DNA of 10,752 nt from PFJX01 sp038215555 (GCA_038215555.1 JBBQQT010000128.1:1-10752); one strand, 5' to 3'; shown: positions 1 to 6,866, counted from the stretch's first letter. Numbers and translations: made by a program. Notes: generated from the sequence alone by a model not told the origin.

Positions 1-1
1 C

Positions 2-766
2 TCTCCTTCGTCTCAACCGGACGTCATCAAGTGCAAATATTGCGGCAGCACGCAGGTGCGCCCTTCGCACAAATCATCCGGCAACGACGCCCACGTCACC
101 TACCGTTGCCAGGCGTGCAAGAAACATTTCCGCGTCGGCTCCGGCGGGCTGGGCAGGTTTGGCATGAAGCCCCTGTTGATCGGTGGCGGCGTCCTGGCCG
201 CGGTAGCCATCACCATCGGCATCAGCCTGCTGGGCAGCAGTCCGGCCGATGTGCCGTTCAAGGCCGAGATTGAAACCGCCAAACAAGACCAGTTGACTGC
301 CCTGCAAAATGAAGTCAAAAAGGGCAATCCCCAGGCGCAATACGATCTCGGCCGCACGCACTGGCTGAATGCAAAATATCAGCAAGCCTTCCCGTTGATC
401 AAGGCAGCGGCCGACCAAGGCCATATCGAAGCCACCTATCAACTTGGCCTGGCATATTTGAGCGGGCTGGGCACATTGCAAAACTATCGCTCGGCGCTGG
501 AATACTTTACCAAGTCCGCCGAACTCGGCCACATGGAGGCCGAATATCGTTTGGGCCTGCTCTATCGGGATGGCCTGGCGACGCCGCCAAACAAGGAAAC
601 CGCCTATCTCTGGCTGAATATCGCCGCCGCGCGCGGGCATGAAGATGCCCTGCTCCATCGCGACAAACTGGCCGCCGTGATGAATTCGCAAGAGCTTCAC
701 CGCGCCCAGGAAGCGAGCGCACAAACGAATGCCAAGCTGCTCGACGCGATAGCGAAAAAGCCCTGA
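2..766 (+). CDS. Zinc-ribbon, single-TM, Sel1-repeat protein (5' end outside window)
   Basis: The frame is open from base 2, so the gene starts before the window; the GTG at 56 lies inside the zinc ribbon and is not a credible start. Visible residues 11-14 (CKYC) and about 36-39 (CQAC) form two CxxC knuckles of a zinc ribbon. A hydrophobic segment at about residues 57-79 is a single transmembrane helix. The rest is three Sel1-type repeats (pattern A-x-Y-x-L-G, then G-H/N at each repeat start) and a partial fourth, ending in a basic tail. Sel1 repeats are alpha-helical protein-protein scaffolds. The layout suggests a cytoplasmic zinc ribbon with the repeats across the membrane, but orientation is inferred. 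It is followed 25 bp later by the VanZ-like gene on the same strand, so they may be co-transcribed. Partner and function are unknown. Confidence 0.85.
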   Translation, partial: SPSSQPDVIKCKYCGSTQVRPSHKSSGNDAHVTYRCQACKKHFRVGSGGLGRFGMKPLLIGGGVLAAVAITIGISLLGSSPADVPFKAEIETAKQDQLTALQNEVKKGNPQAQYDLGRTHWLNAKYQQAFPLIKAAADQGHIEATYQLGLAYLSGLGTLQNYRSALEYFTKSAELGHMEAEYRLGLLYRDGLATPPNKETAYLWLNIAAARGHEDALLHRDKLAAVMNSQELHRAQEASAQTNAKLLDAIAKKP

Positions 767-791
767 TCGCACAGCGGATGACCACGCACCG

Positions 792-1835
792 ATGACCGAG
801 TCCACCGCCAAGAAGACGCGTCTGAACGGCTTTATTGCCCTCTATCTCGTGCTCCTGACGGTGGGCAGCCTGTATCCGTTCGCCGACTGGCTGCCCCTTG
901 CCGACTGGTCGATCGGCTTTCTCAGCGACTCCTGGCCGCGCTACATCACCCGCACCGACCTGGCTACCAACCTGCTGATTTACGTGCCGCTCGGCTACGC
1001 CCTGGCGCGCTGGTTCACCCGCCCCGGTCATGCCGGACGCGGTGTCATCACCGGCGCGGCATGCAGCTTGGTGGTCAGCCTGCTGCTGGAAAGCGGCCAG
1101 CAATTGCTGCCTGGACGCATCGCCTCGAATCTCGACATGCTGGTCAACGGCCTCGGCGCGCTGACCGGCGCCGTGCTTACTTTGCATCACGGCCGCTGGC
1201 TACGTGCCGGGCACGCGCTGCATCGTTGGCGCGACCGCTGGTTCCATGCCGGCTTGTCGACCCATGTCGGGCTGACACTTTTATCACTTTGGTTTCTCAC
1301 CCAATTCGCCTTGTTGCCGTTTCCCGGCATGGGCTGGCTGGAGCTGCATCTGCGCCCGATCGACACCCCGCCGGGCGGGCTCGATCAGATCAATTTCCCC
1401 TGGTTTTCCGCTGTGGTGCTGGAAATGGTGACGCTGGGCGCTTTCGCCGCCAATCTCTTGCGGCCAGGCCGATATGTCAGTGGCATGCTTTTGCTGGTTG
1501 CCCTGGCCTTTGTCATGAAGCTGCTGGCGGCAACGATTCTGCTGAAGTTGAAAGTGGTTGGCGGCGTCCTTTCATTGGAAACCCTGGCCGGTTTTCTGTT
1601 GGCCTTCTGGCTGCTGCTCACCTCGGTCGCCTCCCGGCACAGAATGCGCTTCGCCATGATCATGCTTGGACTGACGCTACTGGTTCGCCTCTGGTTGGCC
1701 GATTTTCAGCTATGGCCTTCAGTCAGCGTACTGAATATTGTCGGCCTGGCGAAAGCGGTAGCGTTTCTGTGGCCATTCCTGGCCCTGGTGATGCTGGCTT
1801 CATATCAGCTGCGCCGGAGAAAAGCGGCAGGCTGA
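792..1835 (+). CDS. VanZ-family membrane protein
   Basis: A 347-residue, very hydrophobic protein. The N-terminal 130 residues carry the VanZ-type pattern: a first TM helix (about 13-30), then D56...N60...P66-L-G68, then E100, Q103/Q104, P107-G-R109, D115, N119 and G122 before another helix. VanZ was named for teicoplanin resistance, but most members have unknown roles and many sit in exopolysaccharide or exosortase loci, as here. The C-terminal 200 residues add about five more TM segments, making it longer than a minimal VanZ domain (roughly 100-150 residues). The ATG at 792 has only a weak purine-rich stretch upstream; no other in-frame start fits better. It converges on the O-ligase-like gene at 1954-4272, with a large palindrome between them. 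Confidence 0.85.
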   Translation: MTESTAKKTRLNGFIALYLVLLTVGSLYPFADWLPLADWSIGFLSDSWPRYITRTDLATNLLIYVPLGYALARWFTRPGHAGRGVITGAACSLVVSLLLESGQQLLPGRIASNLDMLVNGLGALTGAVLTLHHGRWLRAGHALHRWRDRWFHAGLSTHVGLTLLSLWFLTQFALLPFPGMGWLELHLRPIDTPPGGLDQINFPWFSAVVLEMVTLGAFAANLLRPGRYVSGMLLLVALAFVMKLLAATILLKLKVVGGVLSLETLAGFLLAFWLLLTSVASRHRMRFAMIMLGLTLLVRLWLADFQLWPSVSVLNIVGLAKAVAFLWPFLALVMLASYQLRRRKAAG

Positions 1836-1876
1836 ACCCACACCCTTTTGAGAAACACAAAGCAACCCATTGATTC

Positions 1877-1934
1877 GGTAGGGTGCGCCGTGCGCACCGC
1901 TTGACACTGGAGGGTGCGCGCGGCGCACCCTACC
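1877..1934. repeat. REP-like palindrome between convergent genes
   Basis: Arms at 1877-1898 and 1913-1934 are 22 bp each and complementary at 21 of 22 positions, around a 14-base loop. Both arms start from GGTAGGGTGCGCC when read inward. Each arm also holds its own small palindrome (GGTGCGC...GCGCACC), so the DNA can fold as one long hairpin or as two short ones. There is no T-run, so it is not a classic intrinsic terminator, but as RNA it could stop or stabilise transcripts from both convergent genes. Similar GTAGGGTGCGC palindromes are common dispersed repeats in proteobacteria (from memory, not searched). Confidence 0.85.
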
Positions 1935-1953
1935 TTTATCTTTGGTACGGCAT

Positions 1954-4272
1954 TCAGCTTTTCAGCCGATGACTTGCCTCACGCTCCGCCCAGGGGATGC
2001 GCGACGGCCCTGACAGCGCCGTCACAAACAACAGCAAATAGGCAATGAAGATCACCCGCGGCATATCGAGCAAGCCGCCGAACAACGCTACGCCGAGGAA
2101 ACTCGCCATCGCGGTGCTGATCGTGAATCCCCAGGCATCGCCCTGCCGCGCACGATGAATGGCGGCAATCAGGGTCGCAGACAGGAAACCGGCCAGGCCA
2201 ATCAGCCCGAACAAGCCTTGGTCAAAATAAATGTGCACCCAGATGTTCTTGATGTGCCAAGGCAAGTGATTGAAGTCGTAATACGGAAACCAGCGCTCCA
2301 TGCCGCGTGAAAAATCTCGGTTCTGCAACCATTCACGCCCCTGCTCATCTTTCAGGCTGATGTTGTCGATTGCCACCAGCGTGCGGGGGCCATGCAGATA
2401 CTCGTAGCGCTGCCAATTCATCAGTTCGATCACCAGCGGCAGTCGCCCCGTCCAGCCCCGTTCGCCAAGCTCGCCCAGATTGAATGTCTGGCTCACCCGC
2501 TGCCACTCGCCGTGCGTGTTTTGCAGACGGAAGTTCAGTTCTCGGAAGTCCGGCGGTGTATCGGTCTGCAACAGGATGTTGCGGCGATAAACCATGCCCC
2601 GCAGCCAGAGACGATCATCCTGGGTGCGCACATCCAGCGACAGCGTGTAATTCTGATCAGCCGGCAGATCGACACGTTGTGCCATCCGCTCATCTTGGCC
2701 GCTGCTGAGCAGCAAAACAATGTTGCCATCCGCCTCGCGCTGGAACTTGTAAGTCCCGATATCGCTTTGAATGCCCGACCAAAGATATTCGGCGGGGAAT
2801 TTGCCGACGCCCATGCCGAACAAACGCGTCGGCCAGTCCGGCGTCATGATTTCGAGCGCGTTTTTCCAGTGCGTTTCACGCGTCACCATATCGACTTGCG
2901 TCGTTGACAGGCGTTTTTCCATGCGCGCGCCGAGCAAAGCCGGCGTCACCACCGCAATACTGCCGGTTACCAGCATCATGGTGACCGCAACCCCCTTGTA
3001 ACCAATCGGCTCGACCAGTCGCCGTCCCGCCCAATAGCCACCGGTGACAACCAGCACCGCCACGCCCAGCAACAGCAGGATCGAGAAATTCGGATCCAGC
3101 GCGGTTTGCGTCATCCCCCATCCGCTGCCCAGGACTGCAATCAAGGCAAGCAGAACACCCAGAATCAGGTTCTTTCGAATACTGAATGCGCCGCCCCACA
3201 GCGCGACTGACCAGCCGAGCAGACCGATCAATAACGGATAGAAACCCACCGGCGAGTAAAGCAAGCACAAGCTGAGCGGGGCAACCACCCCGAGCAGCGT
3301 CAGCAGATCCTCACGCCTGGCGGTCCGATGCGTACGGTGCGGAAAGAAATGCAAGCCGGCGGCCATCACGATTCCAGCAAACAAATCCAGGTATGACGCG
3401 CGCGAAAATGTGGTGACCAAGGCATACAGCGCCAGCACGAAAAGGGCGCCACCAAGCCATACCCAGCGGCGTTTTTTGGCTTGCGCAGCAACCAGCAAGC
3501 CAAACGGCCAGGTCATCGCCATGAAACTATCGATCGCCTCACCGCCGGTATGCATTTCAGAGAACAGGCCGGTGACGCGGTACTTGGTTCCGAAATCAAA
3601 CAGATGCGTCAGCACCGCGGCAAAGGTACCGGGTTCGATCGCGGCATGGAGAACGCCGCGTTCCCACATCGCCACCAAGCCCATCATGCCGCCTGCCGCC
3701 GCCATGCCCCAGGCCAGGGTCAGACGGGCGCGGACATGATCTTCACGCAGCAACGCCACCACACCCGGCAACAGCAGCAAGGCCCAGAAAAAACCTTTTG
3801 CCAGACGCAGCGAATGCCAATTGCTGTAATAAGTCGATAACTCGATCACATCCACCGGCGGCACCGGCCATAGACCGCGCAACGTACTCACCAGGTAAGA
3901 CAGAATCAGCAAACCGAGGAAACCGCGCTGCACCGGCGTCAAACGGATCTTCAGCGCATAGCTTCCGGTCGCCAGAAACACGCCCAGCGTCGTCGCCAGC
4001 AGCAGGTCGTAATCTTCCAGGTACATGCTGCCGCTCCACGGCGCCAGATTGACCAGCGCCAACCAAAGCGGCAGTAAAAACAACAGCAGATGCGGCCGCC
4101 AGAGGCCCAATCCGGCGTACGCCAGCAGACCGATGCCAAGCTGGAACTGGGCAAACGGATAGGCAAGCAGCGCAAACCCGGCCAACACGAAGCAGACCAG
4201 GCTGGCGACCAAAAGAAGAATGCGGCTGCGGGTCATCTGCAAGCGTGACAGAGGATCCATTGCTGGGTCCAT
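1954..4272 (-). CDS. O-antigen ligase/polymerase-like membrane protein with periplasmic beta-rich insert
   Basis: A 772-residue protein from the ATG at 4272, chosen because AGGGG lies 7 bases upstream; the frame stays open to a TTG at 4356, whose extension is not hydrophobic and looks non-coding. It has many TM helices (first at about 17-38). Marks of the Wzy/WaaL O-antigen-ligase superfamily are TTFSRASY (about 287-294), RETHW (465-469), G-x-G-x-G-K-F near 486-492, and HIKNIWVHIYFDQGLFG (about 673-689), which matches the usual HN...E-x-G-hhG motif. Between them, residues about 505-665 are hydrophilic with alternating beta-strand patterns, like a jelly-roll carbohydrate-binding module. Such enzymes join or polymerise undecaprenyl-linked glycans on the periplasmic side. 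The exact substrate is unknown. It lies 130 bp downstream of the VanZ-like gene on the same strand. Confidence 0.82.
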   Translation of the reverse strand: MDPAMDPLSRLQMTRSRILLLVASLVCFVLAGFALLAYPFAQFQLGIGLLAYAGLGLWRPHLLLFLLPLWLALVNLAPWSGSMYLEDYDLLLATTLGVFLATGSYALKIRLTPVQRGFLGLLILSYLVSTLRGLWPVPPVDVIELSTYYSNWHSLRLAKGFFWALLLLPGVVALLREDHVRARLTLAWGMAAAGGMMGLVAMWERGVLHAAIEPGTFAAVLTHLFDFGTKYRVTGLFSEMHTGGEAIDSFMAMTWPFGLLVAAQAKKRRWVWLGGALFVLALYALVTTFSRASYLDLFAGIVMAAGLHFFPHRTHRTARREDLLTLLGVVAPLSLCLLYSPVGFYPLLIGLLGWSVALWGGAFSIRKNLILGVLLALIAVLGSGWGMTQTALDPNFSILLLLGVAVLVVTGGYWAGRRLVEPIGYKGVAVTMMLVTGSIAVVTPALLGARMEKRLSTTQVDMVTRETHWKNALEIMTPDWPTRLFGMGVGKFPAEYLWSGIQSDIGTYKFQREADGNIVLLLSSGQDERMAQRVDLPADQNYTLSLDVRTQDDRLWLRGMVYRRNILLQTDTPPDFRELNFRLQNTHGEWQRVSQTFNLGELGERGWTGRLPLVIELMNWQRYEYLHGPRTLVAIDNISLKDEQGREWLQNRDFSRGMERWFPYYDFNHLPWHIKNIWVHIYFDQGLFGLIGLAGFLSATLIAAIHRARQGDAWGFTISTAMASFLGVALFGGLLDMPRVIFIAYLLLFVTALSGPSRIPWAEREASHRLKS

Positions 4273-4402
4273 TGACGAACCCCTCGCCAAGGCTGTTGGG
4301 TGGTCGTTAATGCCACAGGATTGAGTTGGAAAGCGGACATGGCGATGGCAAAGCAATGAATGGGCGCCACTTTATCAGCAGGGACAACAAGACGGGGGCG
4401 CA

Positions 4403-5263
4403 TCAACGGCGTCGAACGCCGTGCCGTGATCTCGCATGCGGATGAGCAGCGGGACCATTGGCAACATCCGGCTGATCCTGGGACACCCGAGGCACGCTGC
4501 GAGCCGCCAACCATGCCCCCACCCACAAACCTGGCAGTGCAAAGACCAGTTCCAGCGACTCCTGCAAAGGCTGCGCATGCAGCAACGGCAGCCCTTGCAG
4601 AATCAACGCCACAAACAGGGCAACACCCCAGCGAGACAACTCGCTGCCACGCCCCGACAAAGCGTAAAGAAATCCGACAGGCGCCCACAGAATGGCGCTC
4701 TTGATCAATTGATAGAAGCGTTGCGGGATAACAACCAGATACGCGGAAACACTCTCTGGCAAGACCGGTGCGGAGAGTGGTGCATCAAGCTGAAAAGGCA
4801 GCAGAACGCTCAACCCGGAGAACACCACCAACACAGGCCAAAGCCACTTCGGCAGCGGAAGCAAGTACCGGCTCAGGAGCGGACCGAACAGCCACCACAA
4901 CACCATGCCGGCGACAAAACCAAGCGCCGGCGCCGCCAGTCCGTTGGGCACCACCAGACGCGAGGAGAAGTAGATCTGGCCCAATTGCAGCAGCACCGCC
5001 AGCAAACCATAAGCCAGCATCACCGCCACAGCGGCCGCCGGCCGAGCCGAAACGACCCGCGGCCACACCACGCCTTGCCAAAAAAAGCCGAGGGGAATAA
5101 CCAGAAGCAGAGGCAGAACGCCGAGATCTCCCGCATTCAATTGACCAGGCAACACGCTCAACGCTTCGCCCCAACTGATTCCATCCGGCGCAAAAGGCAA
5201 CAGACTCAGGCCCAGATAAAGCAGGGTACAGGTGACGGCGAAGGGAAGCAGGGCGGGGTTCAC
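4403..5263 (-). CDS. VanZ-like membrane protein with two VanZ-like halves
   Basis: A 286-residue protein with about eight hydrophobic segments. The first half has P57-L-G-F, then Q93-L-G-Q96 and SSR102 followed by a G-rich helix, a loose match to the VanZ P-L-G / E-x-x-Q / G-R / G-x-x-x-G pattern. The second half repeats the theme with AP195-V-G-F198 and then QESLELVFALPGLWVGAWL (about 234-252). The strongly conserved VanZ acidic and Asn residues are poorly kept in the first half, so this is a divergent member. The only in-frame start is the GTG at 5263, with no clear ribosome-binding site, so the start is uncertain. The last 25 residues are Arg/His-rich and probably cytoplasmic. It precedes the O-ligase-like gene on the same strand and is likely transcribed with it. 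Confidence 0.72.
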   Translation of the reverse strand: MNPALLPFAVTCTLLYLGLSLLPFAPDGISWGEALSVLPGQLNAGDLGVLPLLLVIPLGFFWQGVVWPRVVSARPAAAVAVMLAYGLLAVLLQLGQIYFSSRLVVPNGLAAPALGFVAGMVLWWLFGPLLSRYLLPLPKWLWPVLVVFSGLSVLLPFQLDAPLSAPVLPESVSAYLVVIPQRFYQLIKSAILWAPVGFLYALSGRGSELSRWGVALFVALILQGLPLLHAQPLQESLELVFALPGLWVGAWLAARSVPRVSQDQPDVANGPAAHPHARSRHGVRRR

Positions 5264-5393
5264 GATACGCGATGGAAAAGCAGAAAAGGTCGGAACGCAC
5301 TATAGAACGCTCCGCGTCTGCTGACCATTTGCAGAGCAAAAACCCGCATCCAACAGCACTACCTTAATGGCAAAACGACCTGTACATGCCGCA

Positions 5394-5424
5394 ATCGTCA
5401 TTCCCGGAAGGCAGGAATGACGAT
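5394..5424. repeat. Short CGTCATTCC-type hairpin
   Basis: A perfect 11-bp inverted repeat: ATCGTCATTCC at 5394-5404 and its complement at 5414-5424, with a 9-base loop. The CGTCATTCC tip is the same sequence that ends the inner palindrome at 5833-5947, so the two look like members of one dispersed repeat family. It lies upstream of the GTG at 5263 on the minus strand; a regulatory role is possible but not shown. Confidence 0.7.
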
Positions 5425-5528
5425 GACTCTGGCTTAAGGGAGTGCCATTGGAGCCTGGCACCTGATCGCCGCGTTGCGCGAAGTCCAGGGCATGACCGAA
5501 GAACTTCCGCACGTCACCAGGAAGAGCT

Positions 5529-5596
5529 GTAGGTTGGGCAAAGCAAAGCATGCCCAACATCAAAGCGATTCGTTGGGCACGCTTTGCCCAACCTAC
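5529..5596. repeat. REP-like palindrome with GTAGGTTGGGC ends
   Basis: Arms are 5529-5558 and 5572-5596. The outer 16 bases (GTAGGTTGGGCAAAGC) and the inner TGCCCAAC are complementary; the left arm has 5 extra bases that look like a duplication of AAAGC. Each arm also contains its own GTTGGGC...GCCCAAC hairpin. The design matches the 1877-1934 repeat although most of the sequence differs. It lies just past the 3' end of the broken PIN gene. Confidence 0.85.
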
Positions 5597-5796
5597 GCCA
5601 CTTATCCCAGTCTTCACGACCGTGAGAATGGGTTGATCACCGTCAGTCTTCCCTCGAACACCTGCCCATCCAACATGTCCTCGGAATAAAGGGTGTCGCA
5701 GCCCGCCAGTTGAGCGGCAGCGATGATCAGACAATCCCGGAAATTCAGGTCGCACTGCGCCTCGATGTCCATGGCCTTCACAACAACAGAGGGGTT

Positions 5797-5984
5797 TGTG
5801 GCCGCACGGCTGATTTGTTCTAACCAAAATATCGTCATTCCGGCGTGCATTTAGCCGGAATCCAGAAGCGTAAATCCAATCCAATCAAACAGTTAACCAC
5901 GGCTTGTTGAACGAACTGGATTCCGGCTGACAACCGCCGGAATGACGGTAAATCAAAGACTTATCGTTAGAACAAATTTGCCGT
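5797..5984. mobile_element. MITE-like palindromic element inside the PIN gene
   Basis: 188 bp between two copies of GGGTT (5792-5796 and 5985-5989). Its outer arms, 5805-5824 and 5966-5985, are complementary at 18 of 20 positions (CACGGC..ATTTGTTCTAAC). Inside are two further perfect inverted repeats: 5833-5845 with 5935-5947 (CGTCATTCCGGCG) and 5854-5865 with 5916-5927 (GCCGGAATCCAG). It has no coding capacity. The restored PIN frame on removal supports its being an insertion with a 5-bp target duplication. The ends are not perfectly symmetric: 8 bases lie between the left GGGTT and the left arm, and the right arm's last base falls in the repeat, so the exact ends are uncertain by a few bases. 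Confidence 0.8.
5832..5948. repeat. Inner palindromic unit flanked by TA
   Basis: The inner 13-bp inverted repeat (5833-5845 and 5935-5947) encloses a second 12-bp one and is bracketed by TA dinucleotides at 5830-5831 and 5949-5950. A TA duplication is typical of Tc1/mariner or IS630-type elements, so this inner unit may have jumped into a simpler palindrome of about 70 bp whose arms now lie at 5805-5824 and 5966-5985. TA is short enough to occur by chance. Confidence 0.5.
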
Positions 5985-6191
5985 GGGTTCACCGTGACCT
6001 CATCGCAGCCGGCCATCAACTCCTGGGTCAGGCGGTGACGGGTAGCCACATCGATCTTGAGCTTGACCCGGCAGACGTTGAGGAACTCATTGACGACCTG
6101 GGTGCTGATGGTCGGGTGATTGGCCAGCAGCGATCTGGCCCTGGCCCTTTTCGCCTCATCTTCCCCGAAAGCATAGGCGGCGATGTTGGTA

Positions 6192-6407
6192 TCAACGAAG
6201 ACAGGCACGGTCATATAGCGCTGCTCGGTTGAATTCGCCATCGTAGGTAGCCTTCACCTGATCGAAGACGCTGAAATCGATGTCCCGACTCGCCCGTGTT
6301 ACAAGCGCGCCACGCTCTTTCACATACTCGGCGAAGTCGAGCACTTCCGCCGCTTTGTCTTCGGGCAAATCCCGAACCAGTTCATACAAGCGTTCCGCAA
6401 GCCCCAC
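6192..6407 (-). CDS. VapB-like antitoxin (DUF2281-like) of the broken PIN pair
   Basis: Residues from the GTG at 6407 read LAERLYELVRDLPEDKAAEV..., followed by DFAEYVKER, the LPE-x-x-x-x-x-V-L-D-F helical pattern of small DUF2281-type antitoxins found beside PIN toxins; total 71 residues. Its last 23 bases overlap the PIN start, the usual antitoxin-first order. The start is unclear: the frame stays open to a TTG at 6548, giving 118 residues, but the extra N-terminal stretch matches nothing I know. The GTG lacks a well-placed ribosome-binding site and no ATG is available, so the native start may have been lost. Antitoxins of this class bind and silence the toxin and repress their own operon; with the toxin broken there is little selection left to keep it. 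Confidence 0.65.
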   Translation of the reverse strand: MGLAERLYELVRDLPEDKAAEVLDFAEYVKERGALVTRASRDIDFSVFDQVKATYDGEFNRAALYDRACLR

Positions 6408-6631
6408 CTTGATCTGAAAGTCACACGAACTACCGATCAGTGCGCGTATTCCGGTTCGGTTTCCGGCCAAAACGCCCGCCAACTCGTCAAATTTCACACC
6501 GGATGAGTCGCCATCCGCGACGATCCAGCAATATGAGCCTGGCCCCAACTCGCTGTTTTGACATTGTCGTTACCGAAGATTCAATTAACCGTTGTTGAGG
6601 ATGGAATGGTGGCGACAGGTAATGCCGAGCC

Positions 6632-6669
6632 TGGCCCCTTTCCTTTGACATGGCCCCTTTCATTTGACA
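6632..6669. repeat. Two-copy 19-bp tandem repeat
   Basis: TGGCCCCTTTCCTTTGACA (6632-6650) is followed directly by the same 19 bases with one change, C to A at the twelfth base (6651-6669). It looks like part of a dispersed, non-coding repeat. Each copy holds TTGACA, but no matching -10 box follows. Confidence 0.85.
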
Positions 6670-6682
6670 AACCTGCGCGCCG

Positions 6683-6705
6683 AATATCGTGTCTGATCCC
6701 GTTTC
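6683..6705 (+). repeat. REP-like half site, direct copy of 6909-6932
   Basis: AATAT-CGTGTCTGATCC followed by two variable bases and TTTC occurs here and again, with one extra T, at 6909-6932. The 12-base core CGTGTCTGATCC is identical (6688-6699 and 6915-6926). The GTCTGA core resembles REP half sites of many betaproteobacteria (from memory). Confidence 0.65.
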
Positions 6706-6811
6706 TGCGCTCTCCATTTCCCGCGATGGGCTTGAGTGACGGATTTTTTTACACTTCCCTCTTTGCAGTCCACACCACGCTTTTTTTAGAAGCATTAACC
6801 GAATCCTAAGT

Positions 6812-6838
6812 CATTGTTTTTTATATAACTTCAAGTTA
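6812..6838 (+). promoter_or_regulatory. AT-rich candidate activator region of the sigma-54 promoter
   Basis: CATTGTTTTTT (6812-6822) is followed by a 13-bp palindrome TAACTT-C-AAGTTA (6826-6838). CATTGTTTTT also occurs on the minus strand at 9190-9199, upstream of the other PEP-CTERM promoter. It sits about 35-65 bases before the expected transcription start, closer than most enhancer-binding-protein sites, so an IHF-like or repressor role is equally possible. Confidence 0.3.
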
Positions 6839-6850
6839 ATAAACTAAAGC

Positions 6851-6866
6851 TGGCATTAAAAATGCT
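6851..6866 (+). promoter_or_regulatory. Sigma-54 (RpoN) type promoter of the PEP-CTERM gene at 6969
   Basis: TGGCATTAAAAATGCT has GG (6852-6853) and GC (6864-6865) with exactly 10 bases between, as in the TGGCAC-N5-TTGCW consensus; only the C of GGCAC and the first T of TTGC differ. The predicted start is near 6877, leaving a leader of about 90 bases that contains the 6869-6926 inverted repeat. Confidence 0.65.

Larger units (their letters stand above)
5614..6214 (-). pseudogene. PIN-domain (VapC-like) toxin split by an inserted element
   Basis: The 5' part runs from the ATG at 6214 to about 5985 and reads MTVPVFVDTNIAAYAFG..., a typical PIN start. The 3' part, 5796 to the TGA at 5614-5616, reads SVVVKAMDIEAQ... 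LYSEDM...VINPF, a typical PIN end. The two parts are in different frames, separated by 193 bp (188-bp element plus one copy of a 5-bp direct repeat). Taking those 193 bp out joins AAC-CC to C-TCT in frame and gives a 135-residue protein, a normal size for the family, with all four expected acidic residues: D8, E43, D96 and D115. As it stands, the 5' reading frame runs into the element and stops at 5885, losing D96 and D115, so the RNase should be inactive. The ATG lies within the end of the antitoxin frame, implying former translational coupling. Confidence 0.88.
6408..6850. other. Intergenic region with repeat fragments, no convincing gene
   Basis: Apart from the repeats listed separately, I see no gene here. 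6408-6548 could encode an N-terminal extension of the antitoxin frame on the minus strand, or be the end of an older truncated gene. From about 6805 the sequence turns strongly AT-rich (6811-6865), unlike its surroundings, as expected for a promoter region ahead of the PEP-CTERM gene at 6969. Confidence 0.6.

Noticed and set aside
74..811. 245-codon open frame on the minus strand
   Set aside because: It lies antisense to the Sel1 protein, whose repeats and zinc ribbon prove the plus-strand frame; the antisense product has no recognisable domain.
4436..5305. 289-codon open frame on the plus strand
   Set aside because: The product is a Gln/Arg/His-rich string, typical of the complement of a hydrophobic membrane-protein gene (4403-5263).
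5456..5530. Possible short coding remnant before the GTAGG palindrome
   Set aside because: Open in more than one frame but too short and without a recognisable motif or start signal.
5300..5884. 194-codon open frame on the minus strand across the repeats
   Set aside because: It reads through the hairpins, the wrong frame of the PIN 3' part and the inserted element; no continuous domain is seen.
6645..6692. TTGACA boxes in the tandem repeat as sigma-70 promoters
   Set aside because: Neither copy is followed by a -10-like hexamer at 16-18 bases.
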